The notes: a model not told the origin generated them from the sequence alone. A stretch of 64,000 bases of DNA from Marinigracilibium pacificum (GCF_012926615.1 NZ_JABBNU010000002.1:372001-436000); one strand, 5' to 3'; positions 1-9,740 are shown, counted from the first letter of the stretch. Program-made: numbers and translations.

Positions 1-1164
1 ATGAACCTTAAGCAAACATGGCGATGGTATGGTCCGAATGATCCGGTCAGTTTGAATGACGTCAAACAAGCTGGCGCAACAGGAATTGTTTCAGCACTAC
101 ACCACATTCCAAACGGAGAAATATGGTCAGAAACCGAAATTATTAATAGAAAGGAAATAATCGAGGCCATGGGATTAGAATGGTCTGTGGTTGAAAGTAT
201 TCCGGTACATGAAAATATAAAGACTCGGTCTGGAGATTATGTCAAATACATTGAAAACTACAAAAAGAGTATCGAAAACCTGGGAAAGGCAGGTATACCG
301 GTAGTTTGCTATAATTTTATGCCCGTATTAGACTGGACTCGGACTGATTTGGCCTATGAAATGCCGGATGGCTCCAGAGCATTAAGATTTGATTCAACTG
401 CTTTTGCTGCATTTGAATTGTTTTTACTTAAAAGACCAGATGCTGAAGAGACCTACACTAGTGATCAAATCAGTAAAGCCGAAAAATATTTTCAGCAGTT
501 AAGTGATACTGATAAGGAGCAATTGGTCAATAACATCATAGCCGGTTTGCCTGGAGCTGAAGAAGGGTATTCTCTTAAGGATTTTCAACATGTTCTCAAT
601 ACTTATGAAGCCATCGGAGATCAGGAATTAAGATATAATTTATACGAATTTTTACGTGAGATCGTACCCGTTGCCGAAAAGTCAAATATTAAGCTGGCAA
701 TACATCCTGATGATCCACCATATTCTATTCTGGGATTGCCAAGGGTTGTTAGTACGAGTGAGGATGTCAGAAAACTTCTGAATGTAGTGGATAGCCCGGC
801 AAACGGATTGTGCTTTTGTACGGGATCTTTTGGAGTAAGGGAAGATAACAATCTGGTGGAAATGGCGGAAGAATTTGGTGATAAGATAAATTTCATTCAT
901 TTGAGAAGTACTACAAGGGATGAAGATGGTAATTTTTATGAAGCCGATCATCTTGATGGTGATGTAGACATGTATGGTGTGATGAAGGCACTACTCCAGG
1001 TGCAGCGCTCTAAAGATTTTATTATGCCGATGCGACCTGATCACGGACATCAAATGTTAGATGATTTAAATAAAAAAACTAATCCAGGGTATTCGGCTAT
1101 TGGTCGTTTACGTGGGCTTGCCGAGTTACGTGGATTAATGCTGGGGATAAATGGTAATAAATAA
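1..1164 (+). CDS. uxuA: Mannonate dehydratase UxuA
   Basis: Dehydrates D-mannonate to 2-keto-3-deoxygluconate in the cytoplasmic glucuronate (hexuronate) pathway. The 387 residues are the usual full length for UxuA. Family hallmarks are visible: the N-terminal [11 protein letters not shown], the central HPDDPP, then [16 protein letters not shown] and RPDHGHQM, which carry the His, Cys and Asp residues that bind the metal (normally Mn2+). The ATG is the first base of the window, so its promoter and any upstream pathway partner cannot be seen. No other hexuronate gene follows; the next gene points the opposite way and is unrelated. Confidence 0.95.
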   Translation: MNLKQTWRWYGPNDPVSLNDVKQAGATGIVSALHHIPNGEIWSETEIINRKEIIEAMGLEWSVVESIPVHENIKTRSGDYVKYIENYKKSIENLGKAGIPVVCYNFMPVLDWTRTDLAYEMPDGSRALRFDSTAFAAFELFLLKRPDAEETYTSDQISKAEKYFQQLSDTDKEQLVNNIIAGLPGAEEGYSLKDFQHVLNTYEAIGDQELRYNLYEFLREIVPVAEKSNIKLAIHPDDPPYSILGLPRVVSTSEDVRKLLNVVDSPANGLCFCTGSFGVREDNNLVEMAEEFGDKINFIHLRSTTRDEDGNFYEADHLDGDVDMYGVMKALLQVQRSKDFIMPMRPDHGHQMLDDLNKKTNPGYSAIGRLRGLAELRGLMLGINGNK

Positions 1165-1325
1165 GGGTCTTCAAAACTGAAGAAATTCTGTTTAAATAAG
1201 CGTGTATGTAGTTAACAGTTAACTGATTTTAGAAGAAATCAACTTCTGACAATTATTTAGGGAATTTATTCCATTGGTCACTCGTAAAAGAGTTTATTTT
1301 TGTGTTTATTTTGGGTAAATAAAAT

Positions 1326-1357
1326 GCCACCATGAAAGCCATGGTGGCTATTTTTTT
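1326..1357. terminator. Bidirectional intrinsic terminator
   Basis: GCCACCATG and CATGGTGGC form a perfect 9-bp stem with a 5-base loop, followed on the plus strand by TATTTTTTT. It lies between the converging uxuA and DsrE-like genes. The minus-strand side is also T-rich, so it probably serves both. Confidence 0.8.
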
Positions 1358-1371
1358 GATTTTACTAATAA

Positions 1372-1785
1372 CTAATAACTTTCTTTAATATACCCCCAGC
1401 CCTGCCGTTGTTTGGTGACTATTTCAAGTATGCCATCGGGAACTGGTTCGATACCTGCCAACAGGTCTGCCTCTGTTTTATTGTATCTTTTCATAGTTTG
1501 TTCACACACTTTAAAAGATACATTCGGGTTCTTTGCCAGTGCTTCAATATCATTTGCTACACTTGATTTACCTTTAAGATACATATCGAGTGCTCCGCTG
1601 TATACTACAACTTCAAACTTTGCATCCGGGTATGCGTTAGACATACCTTTTACATGCCTGATAGTTTTTTCATGGATTTTTGTATCAGATCCGGTAACAT
1701 CAAATACTATATTTATTGGATCATTTTGAGAAAATAGCAGGGACGTAATTAACAACCCTGCTATAAATAGAATTGATTTTTTCAT
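1372..1785 (-). CDS. Exported DsrE/DsrF-like protein
   Basis: A 137-residue protein with a Sec signal peptide (first 20 residues, ending SLLFSQ) and a DsrE/F-like fold (INIVFDVTGSD start, VVVYSGALDMYL strand, single Cys94 in KVCEQTM, C-terminal GWGYIKE). DsrE-family proteins carry or bind sulfur through a cysteine; here the protein would act outside the cytoplasm. It is the last gene of a three-gene minus-strand set, 21 bp after the Tat-exported DsrE-like gene, which itself follows a TsdA-like cytochrome. The family call is good; a role in sulfur handling is inferred from the neighbours. Confidence 0.75.
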   Translation of the reverse strand: MKKSILFIAGLLITSLLFSQNDPINIVFDVTGSDTKIHEKTIRHVKGMSNAYPDAKFEVVVYSGALDMYLKGKSSVANDIEALAKNPNVSFKVCEQTMKRYNKTEADLLAGIEPVPDGILEIVTKQRQGWGYIKESY

Positions 1786-1806
1786 TTCAAAATTGCTTTC
1801 ATGAAA

Positions 1807-2499
1807 TTATCCGACACTACTATCTATGTAGCCAATATTGTTTTCAGCCAGCCTACCTAACACCCATACTCCTGATGGAGCCAGATGTATACCAGGTAGT
1901 TTTCCATTTACAAAATCCGAATAAACATCTTCTGGCTTTAAACCCATTTTTTCAGCGATTTTTCCGCTATATACTTTGTAAGCCATATTGCAGACGCATA
2001 CCATCGTTCCTTTTTCCATTAAGCCATTAATTCCTGCAAGTCCAGGTAAAGGAAATGCTCCGGGTTGAGGATCGATATATGGGTTTTTAACAGCAAAACT
2101 ACCAGTAGTAGGGTCTTTATATCCCATTACTTCGCCTAGTTTATACTTTTCTATTACTTCATCTTTGAATGAAAAGATAATTCCGTGATGTCTTAAGACA
2201 TTGATAACCCCAAGATCACCATTTGGTGTACCAGTTTCATCATTGGTCATGTAGTAAACGTTTGACCAAATAAAACCCCACCAGTTTGCTTGAGATACAT
2301 CATATGCGATTGGATGCTGCATTTTACCTATATGTTTTAATCCTGCATCGAGATCGCCATAGCTTCCTTTAAAATCAAAACCCAAGGAATCTTTGATTTT
2401 AGCTTCTATCGGGCTGGTGATCATTGCCAGTCCGGCAGCCGTTCCGGCAGCTACGCTGCCAAGGAACTCTCTTCTTGAATGGTTGTGGTTTTTAATCAT
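1807..2499 (-). CDS. Tat-exported DsrE-like protein
   Basis: A 230-residue protein with a twin-arginine signal (SRREFLGS at residues 8-15, then an Ala/Gly-rich hydrophobic stretch), so it is probably exported folded. The mature part resembles a DsrE-like domain, with a Cys-X-Cys pair (C168 and C170 in MVCVCNMAY) and a C-terminal APSGVWVLGRLAENNIGY segment typical of this group. Tat export suggests folding or cofactor loading in the cytoplasm. It sits between the cytochrome gene (26 bp upstream) and a Sec-exported DsrE protein (21 bp downstream). The exact function is unknown; a sulfur carrier or redox partner is an inference. Confidence 0.7.
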   Translation of the reverse strand: MIKNHNHSRREFLGSVAAGTAAGLAMITSPIEAKIKDSLGFDFKGSYGDLDAGLKHIGKMQHPIAYDVSQANWWGFIWSNVYYMTNDETGTPNGDLGVINVLRHHGIIFSFKDEVIEKYKLGEVMGYKDPTTGSFAVKNPYIDPQPGAFPLPGLAGINGLMEKGTMVCVCNMAYKVYSGKIAEKMGLKPEDVYSDFVNGKLPGIHLAPSGVWVLGRLAENNIGYIDSSVG

Positions 2500-2525
2500 T
2501 ATGGTATAGTTAAATTAAGTTGGTG

Positions 2526-3557
2526 TCACTTTGTTTTTTTAATCTGGTAAGTGTCCTGATAGTATTTCATAATAGGCTGAAATGGTCCGTATTTATGTTG
2601 TTCGGCTGGAAATGAATCTGTCCAGGGACCATATGGAGTTGATACCGGCTTGAGTTTTTTATCCGGAAAATCAGCTTCCTTATTCGCTTTCTCTGGCCGA
2701 GGTAATGAGTTTATATAAGCCGCTACATCATAGGCTTCTTCATCAGTTAATAGCGGGTTATCGTAATTAACTCCTAAAGGCATGTTGTATTTTATGAATT
2801 CTGCTGCGGTAATTACCCTATGCATTCCTGCACCATCATTATATGAATCGGGCCCTGCTAATGGAGGGTATAAATATTTAGTTGTTTTTGAACCTGCTAT
2901 TTTCGTTCCAAGGCCATTGAATCCATGGCAAGGTGTACAGTGTACTTCGAATACTTTTTTACCGGCAATAGTATCTGCCTTTCTTATAGGGATATTTATA
3001 TTTTTATATCCTTTATATAATTCCTGTACGTTATCGGGTACATTTTCGCTTAGCCAGTCAATGTATGCAATAATAGATTGCATTTCATGGCTGTTTTCTG
3101 GCATTGTACTTCCATTCATACTCCTTTCAAGGCAACCATTAATTCTTTCTGGCAAAGTGCCCATTTTGTTTTCTCTGCCTCGGAATTGTGGAAATCTGTT
3201 TGATACTCCAATAAATGATCCTGATCCAATTTTTTTACCCGATTCAAGGTGACAGTTCTTACAAGCTAGATTATTACCTGAGAATTGTTTTTCGGCAATA
3301 GCTCCAGGGCCAATAAATTCAGATGTGTTATTGATAATATCGTAACCAAGCTTTATCATTTCTCCTTTTTCGCCTTCTGGCAAATTCATCTCAACAGAAT
3401 TTGGAGCCCATACTGAAGAAATCAAGTTGTTCTCTATGCTCTTTTGAGGTGGATTTATACTCACTATTATAGTAAATATGAATAGCAGGAAAGCACCAGA
3501 GAATAGCAAGAGTGCTACTTTAAGCAAAGTCGATATTTGCTTCAATCGATCTTGCAT
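2526..3557 (-). CDS. TsdA-like diheme cytochrome c (thiosulfate dehydrogenase family)
   Basis: A 343-residue protein with one N-terminal membrane anchor (about residues 12-33) and two c-type heme sites, CKNCH (99-103) and CTPCH (207-211). The text between them (RINGCLERSMNG, then AYIDWLS) is characteristic of TsdA, the bifunctional thiosulfate dehydrogenase/tetrathionate reductase. Cys142 lies where TsdA enzymes have an unusual cysteine axial heme ligand. Met residues after heme 2 could supply the second axial ligand. It is the first gene of the set with two DsrE-like exported proteins. The family is well supported; substrate and direction of reaction are inferred. Confidence 0.8.
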   Translation of the reverse strand: MQDRLKQISTLLKVALLLFSGAFLLFIFTIIVSINPPQKSIENNLISSVWAPNSVEMNLPEGEKGEMIKLGYDIINNTSEFIGPGAIAEKQFSGNNLACKNCHLESGKKIGSGSFIGVSNRFPQFRGRENKMGTLPERINGCLERSMNGSTMPENSHEMQSIIAYIDWLSENVPDNVQELYKGYKNINIPIRKADTIAGKKVFEVHCTPCHGFNGLGTKIAGSKTTKYLYPPLAGPDSYNDGAGMHRVITAAEFIKYNMPLGVNYDNPLLTDEEAYDVAAYINSLPRPEKANKEADFPDKKLKPVSTPYGPWTDSFPAEQHKYGPFQPIMKYYQDTYQIKKTK

Positions 3558-3689
3558 AGTTTGAATAATATAATTGTAAAGACTCTCTTAGCTTTCGCGT
3601 TTATTAATATAGCTTATTTTTTTTATAAACTCTAGTAAATGTTTTGATTTCAGAGACTTACAATATTGTGTTGGTGATTAGTTGTTTTA

Positions 3690-5591
3690 TCACTTAAGTG
3701 TTTCGTCAAGCCATTTATAAAATTCTTTTTGCCATATTATACCGTTTTGTGCCGATAAAACCCAGTGGTTTTCTTCCGGAAAGTATAAAAGTTTACTTTT
3801 TATTCCTTGCAACTGTGCTGCCTGAAATGCCTCTAGGCCCTGACCAATTGGTACTCTGAAGTCTAATCCCCCCTGTATAATCAGCATTGGAGTATCCCAG
3901 GCAGATACATAATTAACCGGATTAAACTCATTGTAGGCTTTCTGAATTATAGGGTCATCTTTCTTCCAATATGGTCCACCATAGTCCCAATTTAGAAAGA
4001 AAAGTTCTTCCGTAGTGCCATACATACTTCTGGTATTAAAGATTCCATCATGGGCAATGAATGATTTGAATCTGTTTTCGTGTATCCCCGCCAGCATAAA
4101 TACCGAGTATCCTCCGTAACTAGCTCCAACGCACCCTAATTTATCTTTATCTACATAGGGTTCCTTAGCTAAATCATCAATAGCTGAGAGATAATCCTGA
4201 ATTGCCTGTCCTCCATGGTCTTTACTTATTTGCTCGTTCCATTTAACTCCGTAACCAGGCATTCCTCTTCTATTAGGAGCAACAACTATATATCCATTAG
4301 CTGCCATTAGCTGAAAATTCCATCTGTAAGAATAAAATTGAGTTAATGCTGATTGAGGTCCTCCCTGACAATACAATAGTGTTGGGTACTTTTTATTCTT
4401 ATCGAATCCAGGTGGGTAGATTACCCATACAAGCATTTCTTTCCCATCTGTTGTTTTCACATATCGTTTTTCAACTTTACTTTCAGAGATGTTTTCATAT
4501 AAGTCGTCATTGACATGTGTTAATTGGGAAAGGTCTCCTGATTTTAAATCAATAGTATAGAGTTCTGAAGCCCTGTTAAAAGAAGTTCTGGAAACTACCA
4601 GAGTATTGTTAGTTTGCCCAACTATACCTGATATATTAAAGTCTCCATTAGTGATTTGTTTGATTGAAGGCAGCTTTCGGGATAATCCTATATTATCAAC
4701 GCTAAACAATTGAGTAGTACCTTCAACCGGTGCAATGAAATATATTCTTTTTCCGTCTTCAGCCCAATGAAATGAATTGACAGTCCCATCCCATTGGCTG
4801 GTCAAGTTTATCGGACCTGCTTTGGTTTGTACGATAATATCATTTTTGTCTGACTCGTACCCGTCACGTATCATTTGTAACCATGCTAAAGCCCCTGTTG
4901 AAGAATACTGAGGAGAGGTATCATATCCTTTATTATTTTCGGTAAGGTTTATTGTTTTGCCAGTATTTATATCATATTCATATATATCTGTATTGGTACT
5001 TACCGCATAGTCAGTTCCATAACTTTTTTTGGTGACATACAGTACTTTGGATCCATCCGGACTCCAGATATAATCTTCGGAACCACCAAAGGGTTTAGTA
5101 GGACAATCATATGGTAATCCTTCAAGCAAATCAATTGATTCACCTTCATTATTAACATTTGTAAGAAAAATATGGTCGAATTCACCGTCCTCCCATTGAT
5201 CCCAATGTCTGTAATTTAAAGTTTCATAGATATAGACATTTGACTTGTCAAGTTCAGGGTAATAATCTTTACCTGTTACCTTTTTAACTTTTACAGATTT
5301 AACTTCTATTCTATATTGATTATCGGGTGAGACTGATTTATCTGAGAGGTAATCATTGGTGTTTTTTATTTCTTCTGGCGAGCCTCCGGCTAATGGTATC
5401 CTAAAATATTTTCTGCCGGAAGAATTGTCATCAATTGAATAGTGACTCACAGCGAAAATTACATTTTCATTTGAAATTCCCATTCCGGATACCCGGCCAA
5501 GAGTCCATAATTTTTCCGGGGAAAGCGGATTTTGACCAAAACCTGAAACGAAGGTTAGGCACAATAAACAGATTATTGATAGATGTCTCAT
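3690..5591 (-). CDS. S9 family prolyl oligopeptidase-type serine peptidase
   Basis: A secreted 633-residue peptidase with a signal peptide (residues 1-20, ending SGFGQ), an N-terminal WD40-like beta-propeller (about 25-370; WSPDGSKVLY is one blade motif) and a C-terminal alpha/beta-hydrolase domain. The nucleophile is Ser491 in GASYGGYS, with probable partners Asp577 (GGLDFRVP) and His609 (EENHW). The family cleaves short peptides, often after Pro or acylated residues; here it would act in the periplasm. It appears monocistronic: the gene on its 5-prime side ends in a terminator and the cytochrome gene on its 3-prime side is 132 bp away. Confidence 0.92.
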   Translation of the reverse strand: MRHLSIICLLCLTFVSGFGQNPLSPEKLWTLGRVSGMGISNENVIFAVSHYSIDDNSSGRKYFRIPLAGGSPEEIKNTNDYLSDKSVSPDNQYRIEVKSVKVKKVTGKDYYPELDKSNVYIYETLNYRHWDQWEDGEFDHIFLTNVNNEGESIDLLEGLPYDCPTKPFGGSEDYIWSPDGSKVLYVTKKSYGTDYAVSTNTDIYEYDINTGKTINLTENNKGYDTSPQYSSTGALAWLQMIRDGYESDKNDIIVQTKAGPINLTSQWDGTVNSFHWAEDGKRIYFIAPVEGTTQLFSVDNIGLSRKLPSIKQITNGDFNISGIVGQTNNTLVVSRTSFNRASELYTIDLKSGDLSQLTHVNDDLYENISESKVEKRYVKTTDGKEMLVWVIYPPGFDKNKKYPTLLYCQGGPQSALTQFYSYRWNFQLMAANGYIVVAPNRRGMPGYGVKWNEQISKDHGGQAIQDYLSAIDDLAKEPYVDKDKLGCVGASYGGYSVFMLAGIHENRFKSFIAHDGIFNTRSMYGTTEELFFLNWDYGGPYWKKDDPIIQKAYNEFNPVNYVSAWDTPMLIIQGGLDFRVPIGQGLEAFQAAQLQGIKSKLLYFPEENHWVLSAQNGIIWQKEFYKWLDETLK

Positions 5592-5631
5592 TATATTGGG
5601 TGGTATATTTATAGAAATATAATAAATAAAA

Positions 5632-5676
5632 TGAAATAAGCCCCAATTGATGAATCATCGCGAGGGGCTTATTTCA
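5632..5676 (-). terminator. Intrinsic terminator of the 5740-6525 lipoprotein gene
   Basis: TGAAATAAGCCCC (5632-5644) and GGGGCTTATTTCA (5664-5676) form a perfect 13-bp stem. The minus strand continues into a T-rich run. It lies just downstream of the lipoprotein gene and upstream of the S9 peptidase gene. Confidence 0.75.
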
Positions 5677-5739
5677 TTTATAAATAATGAGAAGCACATG
5701 TTTGTTAAATTCAAAAATGTGCAAATGTTTTTAACCAAT

Positions 5740-6525
5740 TTAATTGGTTTTTATAAGCTCATGAGCCATGGCTCCAATACCCATTTCAGGATATTCTCCA
5801 GCAAGATCATATAGACGAATTGTGTCACCAGAAATCTCATAATGATAAATTAATTCGTTATCTCTGTTAACATTATCACTGATGAATATTGCATCAAATT
5901 CAAGTTCTTCGCTGAAGTTGTCAAGGATGGAAAAATATTTTTTATCTTCAAAACCGGTAATAGAACCATTTGCAGAAAATGAATATTTTTTTCCACTTTC
6001 GGAGATATAATTTCCTTCAAATAAAACTCCTCTTATCGCACTTTCACGATCAGTTGTCTTTCTATAATAAGCTTTGTTTCCATTTGCATATTCATAGATC
6101 AAACTCCCCGGTCTATTGATGATTATTTTTATTGAAGGAGAGTCTAATGAAATGAAAGAACTGTCTTCATAATTCCACCTGATAGGTTTGTCAGTTGTCT
6201 GAGTTCCGGTGTTAAATGGTATAACCCAGGCATCACCAGTTTTTAAATCTTCTCCTTTCAGGTTGAAACCTAAAAGTGATGATTTATAATCTTTATTTAA
6301 ATATACAGAAGCAGAATCTTCAATTTTCTTTAAGTAATAGCTACTTATCCAGGTACCTGAAAATAGATCGGCTATTGAATCAGAAGGTCTTGACGTATCA
6401 ATTTCCGGTTTAGTGACCACAACTGAAGAGACTGTGTCTTCAGCTATTTCATCTTGACTTGAGTCAGATGAATTACATGCAGCACATATAAATATAAAAA
6501 ATATGATTTTTGGAAAATGCTTCAT
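5740..6525 (-). CDS. Hypothetical lipoprotein
   Basis: A 261-residue protein I cannot assign to a family. The start at 6525 is preferred over one 11 codons upstream because it puts MKHFPKIIFFIFICAAC directly at the N-terminus, a good lipoprotein signal with Cys in the lipobox. A Ser/Asp-rich linker follows, then a domain of short beta-strand-like segments (GNYISESGKKYSFSANGSI) resembling lipocalin-like or copper-resistance NlpE-like lipoproteins, but too weakly to name. The 181-bp gap to the divergent LytTR gene at 6707 could hold promoters for both. Confidence 0.7.
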   Translation of the reverse strand: MKHFPKIIFFIFICAACNSSDSSQDEIAEDTVSSVVVTKPEIDTSRPSDSIADLFSGTWISSYYLKKIEDSASVYLNKDYKSSLLGFNLKGEDLKTGDAWVIPFNTGTQTTDKPIRWNYEDSSFISLDSPSIKIIINRPGSLIYEYANGNKAYYRKTTDRESAIRGVLFEGNYISESGKKYSFSANGSITGFEDKKYFSILDNFSEELEFDAIFISDNVNRDNELIYHYEISGDTIRLYDLAGEYPEMGIGAMAHELIKTN

Positions 6526-6706
6526 TTTGGTTGCTATTAAAAAATAATTATTTGGCAATATAATAAAATTGTTAGTTAGGAATCAAATCAATTATGTCCT
6601 CATCGATTTAAATGATTATTGTTAAATAAGTAAAATAGATATTTGAAAATAGTGAATTAATGATCCTTTTTATATTTTGTGTTTCAATACAAATAGCTTC
6701 AATTAA

Positions 6707-7534
6707 ATGACATTTAGAGATATTGATTTTAGTCTTTCTACCAAGGGGAAGGTTTTTGCTATTTTGGGAACAGGACTTTACATGATCTTGTTTCTACTCT
6801 TTTTTCAGCCATTTGGTGTCAATAATTATGATCCGAGTGAATCAATATCTGACGAATTAGTACTTGGAGTAACTATTATGGTAGGAGCAGCTACACTGGT
6901 TATATTATTGGTAACTCAAATCTTGTATGATCGACTAATTTTAAAGTATTCAGGTAAAGGATTTATCTATTGGATGCTCATTTCTTTAATGGTTATATGT
7001 ACGGTAACGTTTTTGACCTATAACTGGCTTGGAGGGTGGCATGACTGGCGATTTTCAAGCTACATTGAATTTATAGTCAATATTGGAGCTACGCTGATAA
7101 TACCTTTTTTTGTAATTTTTGTTTTTTTATATCAACGTTCATTGAATGCCAGCCTTGAACTGGCTTACAAATATCAGGGGAAGACAAATAACTCATTGGT
7201 AACCCTAAAATCTGACAATGGTAAGGAGACACTTTCATTGAATCATGATAGCATACTTTTAATTGAATCAGAGGATAACTATGTTGGAATTCATTGTGTC
7301 GAAGATGGTAATGTGAAGAAACATTTATTACGAAGGACACTTAAAAGTATAGAAAACGAAAGGGTTAGCGATACCCTAATCAGGTGCCATAGATCTTATA
7401 TAATTAACCTAGCCCATTTGAATCAGATCAATGGTAATAGAAATAAAATGATTGTCAAGATCAATAATATTGACAGGCCTGTGCCTGTTTCCAGAAAGTA
7501 TATTGATGAAATATATGAGTTAGCAGGAAAATAA
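6707..7534 (+). CDS. Membrane-anchored LytTR-family transcriptional regulator
   Basis: A 275-residue protein with about four transmembrane helices in the first half (roughly 18-37, 52-75, 85-105 and 115-140) and a LytTR DNA-binding domain at about 175-272 (SEDNYVGIHCVE, then RTLKSIE, RCHRSYIINLAHL and the final PVPVSRKYIDEI). There is no receiver domain, so it is not a classical response regulator; signals are probably sensed by the membrane part. It is followed 108 bp later by a membrane-protein gene on the same strand, a plausible target or partner. The same architecture recurs at 32342-33163. Confidence 0.88.
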   Translation: MTFRDIDFSLSTKGKVFAILGTGLYMILFLLFFQPFGVNNYDPSESISDELVLGVTIMVGAATLVILLVTQILYDRLILKYSGKGFIYWMLISLMVICTVTFLTYNWLGGWHDWRFSSYIEFIVNIGATLIIPFFVIFVFLYQRSLNASLELAYKYQGKTNNSLVTLKSDNGKETLSLNHDSILLIESEDNYVGIHCVEDGNVKKHLLRRTLKSIENERVSDTLIRCHRSYIINLAHLNQINGNRNKMIVKINNIDRPVPVSRKYIDEIYELAGK

Positions 7535-7642
7535 TCGTTACCGTTTATCCCTCAACAAAAGATTTTATCCCATAGAAAGTGATTTTTGAGCGATTGAATG
7601 TTGTTTTCTGGAATATTGCTGAAAACAAAACAATCAAACACC

Positions 7643-8311
7643 ATGAAAAATTTAATCGCATACCGAAAAACAGATTTATGGAAAAATATCCTGATGTTTC
7701 TCTTTTCTTTAACTTTTATGATTGTATGGTTACCATTTATCAGGTCAATATTTGATGGCGAAAGCTATGTCTGGGGAACTGAATATTTTGGCTTTTGGTT
7801 AAGGGGAGAAGGAGTGACACCTGAATTCTTATTTTTAATTATTCAATTAGTTTTTTACGTGGGACTATTTTATAGCATGTATTGGGTGAAGAACCGGAAT
7901 ATTTTTTATTCCCTGCTTGTTGTTTGGTGGGTAAACTTTTTTGGAAACTTGTTATTTGATATTTTAAAGAATGGGGATACCGTATTTCACGGAGATACAT
8001 TAAATGTTCATGTTTCCATCTCAGCAATTGTAATTCCTCTTTCTGTGATTGCCTTATTTGTGATATTCATGGCAATTAAGAGTGATATGAATGCTATTGA
8101 GAAACATATAGAATGGAAAAGCAAGAATAGTATTTTACTGGCCATTATCCTGGGGCCGCTGGTGGTTCAGGCAGTATTGTTAGCTACGGGAGAACCACAT
8201 GGTGTCACTGATCAGATAGGAGTGATACTGGCTTTGATTCAATGTTTCACCATTCCATTTATTTACAGACCCTATCAGAATTCTGAGGTTAAATCCCCGG
8301 TAATGAACTAA
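7643..8311 (+). CDS. Hypothetical multi-pass membrane protein
   Basis: A 222-residue integral membrane protein with about six hydrophobic helices and no family I can name. I start it at the ATG at 7643 (MKNLIAYRKTDLWKN), because the 15 codons before it read like leader sequence and not protein. The first helix follows a basic N-terminus, and conserved-looking aromatic residues flank the helices (YWVKNRNIFYS, VVWWVNFFGN). It lies downstream of the LytTR gene on the same strand and ends at a shared terminator. Joint function with the regulator is only inferred from position. Confidence 0.7.
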   Translation: MKNLIAYRKTDLWKNILMFLFSLTFMIVWLPFIRSIFDGESYVWGTEYFGFWLRGEGVTPEFLFLIIQLVFYVGLFYSMYWVKNRNIFYSLLVVWWVNFFGNLLFDILKNGDTVFHGDTLNVHVSISAIVIPLSVIALFVIFMAIKSDMNAIEKHIEWKSKNSILLAIILGPLVVQAVLLATGEPHGVTDQIGVILALIQCFTIPFIYRPYQNSEVKSPVMN

Positions 8312-8319
8312 ATACTGAT

Positions 8320-8343
8320 GCACCTTTGGTTAGCCAAGGGTGC
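8320..8343. terminator. Terminator between converging genes
   Basis: GCACCTTTGG and CCAAGGGTGC form a 10-bp stem with one G-T pair and a 4-base loop, followed by TTTATT. It lies between the plus-strand membrane protein and the minus-strand DUF481 gene and may serve both. Confidence 0.65.
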
Positions 8344-8347
8344 TTTA

Positions 8348-9355
8348 TTACCAACTCCACCCGAATGATGTTTGCCAGACATAATCCGTATTAACCCCGC
8401 CTTCAATAGGTTCAGAGTCATAATTTAATGTCAAACCTGTTTTAATATAAAAGTCTAACGGGAGATCATATTTTAAATCAAGCCTATGGTCAACACGAAC
8501 CCTTCCCGATTCAGTCAGACTTGGATAAACTACCACATTGGCCAATAATGATAAATCTCCAATGTCGTATACATTAACCTCAGAGCCAATCCAGGCTTCT
8601 GTACTTTTTCTATCATTGTTCTCACCCTGATAATTCTCATTGTTCCAGGAAACTCCTCCTTGTAAACCCCAGTATAGTCTGTTAGTCCTGACAAGGAATT
8701 TACCAGCACCAATTCTAGTGTTAGTACGTAGGTCTAGCAACTGATCAGAACTGGATAAGAAATCTACCTGAGCCATTACAAACCATTCATGAGGTAAAAT
8801 ATATCTGAACGCAACATTTCCATCTGTCCGGTCAATATCTTCAGAGTCGTCCTGTTTCGAACTTAAAGTATTGAAATTCATATCCAGTGACCATCGTTCA
8901 GCCATATACCCTGCACGGCTTCGTAATGTAAACTGTCTTTGTGTCCTTGCCCTGGTTAATGTATAACCTAAATCAATTCCTGCATACAACCTGTCCAGAA
9001 ATCCTTTATCAAGGGGTTTTAAATTAACTATTTCCCTGCGTTCAACAATATGTGAGGTGCCGTTATCTTCAATGATTTCAAATTGTCCGTTTTTTGTTTT
9101 CAAGGTTCCATAATACCTGTCACCATCTACAGTTACCATTGTGAGTAACGATTCCGTGTATATTTCTTTGATGTCTTCCCACATTATAGTGAAATCATTG
9201 TCGCTATAATCTGTTTCTATAGTTAATACACCTTTGTTCATGGACTGTATTTCACCTACGATTATATTACCATTGTTAAATAATAATGAATCCTGAGTGA
9301 ATCCCTGAAAAATGCACAACATAGAAAGACAAGTCAATATGATTAGTTTTCTCAT
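8348..9355 (-). CDS. DUF481 family outer-membrane beta-barrel protein
   Basis: A 335-residue exported protein with a signal peptide ending FQGFTQ. The N-terminal third (about 21-115) has the small strand-rich pattern NGNIIVGEIQSMNKGVLTIET seen before DUF481 barrels. The rest reads as alternating amphipathic beta strands (GIDLGYTLTRARTQRQF, SRAGYMAERWSLDMNF) and ends in an aromatic residue (SFGWSW), as expected for an outer-membrane protein recognised by BAM. It resembles YdiY-like salt-induced proteins. No operon partner is evident; the next minus gene upstream is 107 bp away. Confidence 0.8.
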   Translation of the reverse strand: MRKLIILTCLSMLCIFQGFTQDSLLFNNGNIIVGEIQSMNKGVLTIETDYSDNDFTIMWEDIKEIYTESLLTMVTVDGDRYYGTLKTKNGQFEIIEDNGTSHIVERREIVNLKPLDKGFLDRLYAGIDLGYTLTRARTQRQFTLRSRAGYMAERWSLDMNFNTLSSKQDDSEDIDRTDGNVAFRYILPHEWFVMAQVDFLSSSDQLLDLRTNTRIGAGKFLVRTNRLYWGLQGGVSWNNENYQGENNDRKSTEAWIGSEVNVYDIGDLSLLANVVVYPSLTESGRVRVDHRLDLKYDLPLDFYIKTGLTLNYDSEPIEGGVNTDYVWQTSFGWSW

Positions 9356-9461
9356 ATGAAATATTGGTTTTGGTAGTGAATTGTCAGGTTTATAACCTTC
9401 TTATATTATTAATTTAATGAAATTTCTTCAAATAAGTGCATGACATTTATTAGTAATCAGG

Positions 9462-9740
9462 TTATCTTTTTGATATTTTATTTAGTGAAACGTGACGTTG
9501 ACGGGAAGATTTAAATCTTGAGATACCCTCATGTCTTTTTATTTTATGCTTTAGGCTAACTCCTGAATTAACTCTTTTTCTCCATCTTTTAAAGCTTGAT
9601 TCCTTTAACTCGATTCTCATAAGGTTGATGACATCCTTTTCAGTAAGGCCAAATTGATATTCAATTGCCTCAAAGGGTGTTCTATCTTCCCAAGCCATTT
9701 CAATTATTCTGTTTTTATCACGTTCATTTAATTGTGTCAT
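9462..9740 (-). CDS. TIGR03643 (DUF2805) family small protein
   Basis: A 92-residue basic protein. Its N-terminal part (RDKNRIIEMAWEDRTPFEAI, then EYQFGLTEKDVINLMR) matches the TIGR03643 family, a short helix-turn-helix-like protein of unknown function common in Bacteroidota and Proteobacteria. The C-terminus is rich in Lys, Arg and Ser, and the whole protein may bind nucleic acid, but this is not established. A terminator separates it from the efflux operon. Confidence 0.8.
   Translation of the reverse strand: MTQLNERDKNRIIEMAWEDRTPFEAIEYQFGLTEKDVINLMRIELKESSFKRWRKRVNSGVSLKHKIKRHEGISRFKSSRQRHVSLNKISKR

Noticed and set aside
1412-1729. 105-codon plus-strand frame
   Set aside because: Antisense to the DsrE-like gene, which has a signal peptide and family motifs.
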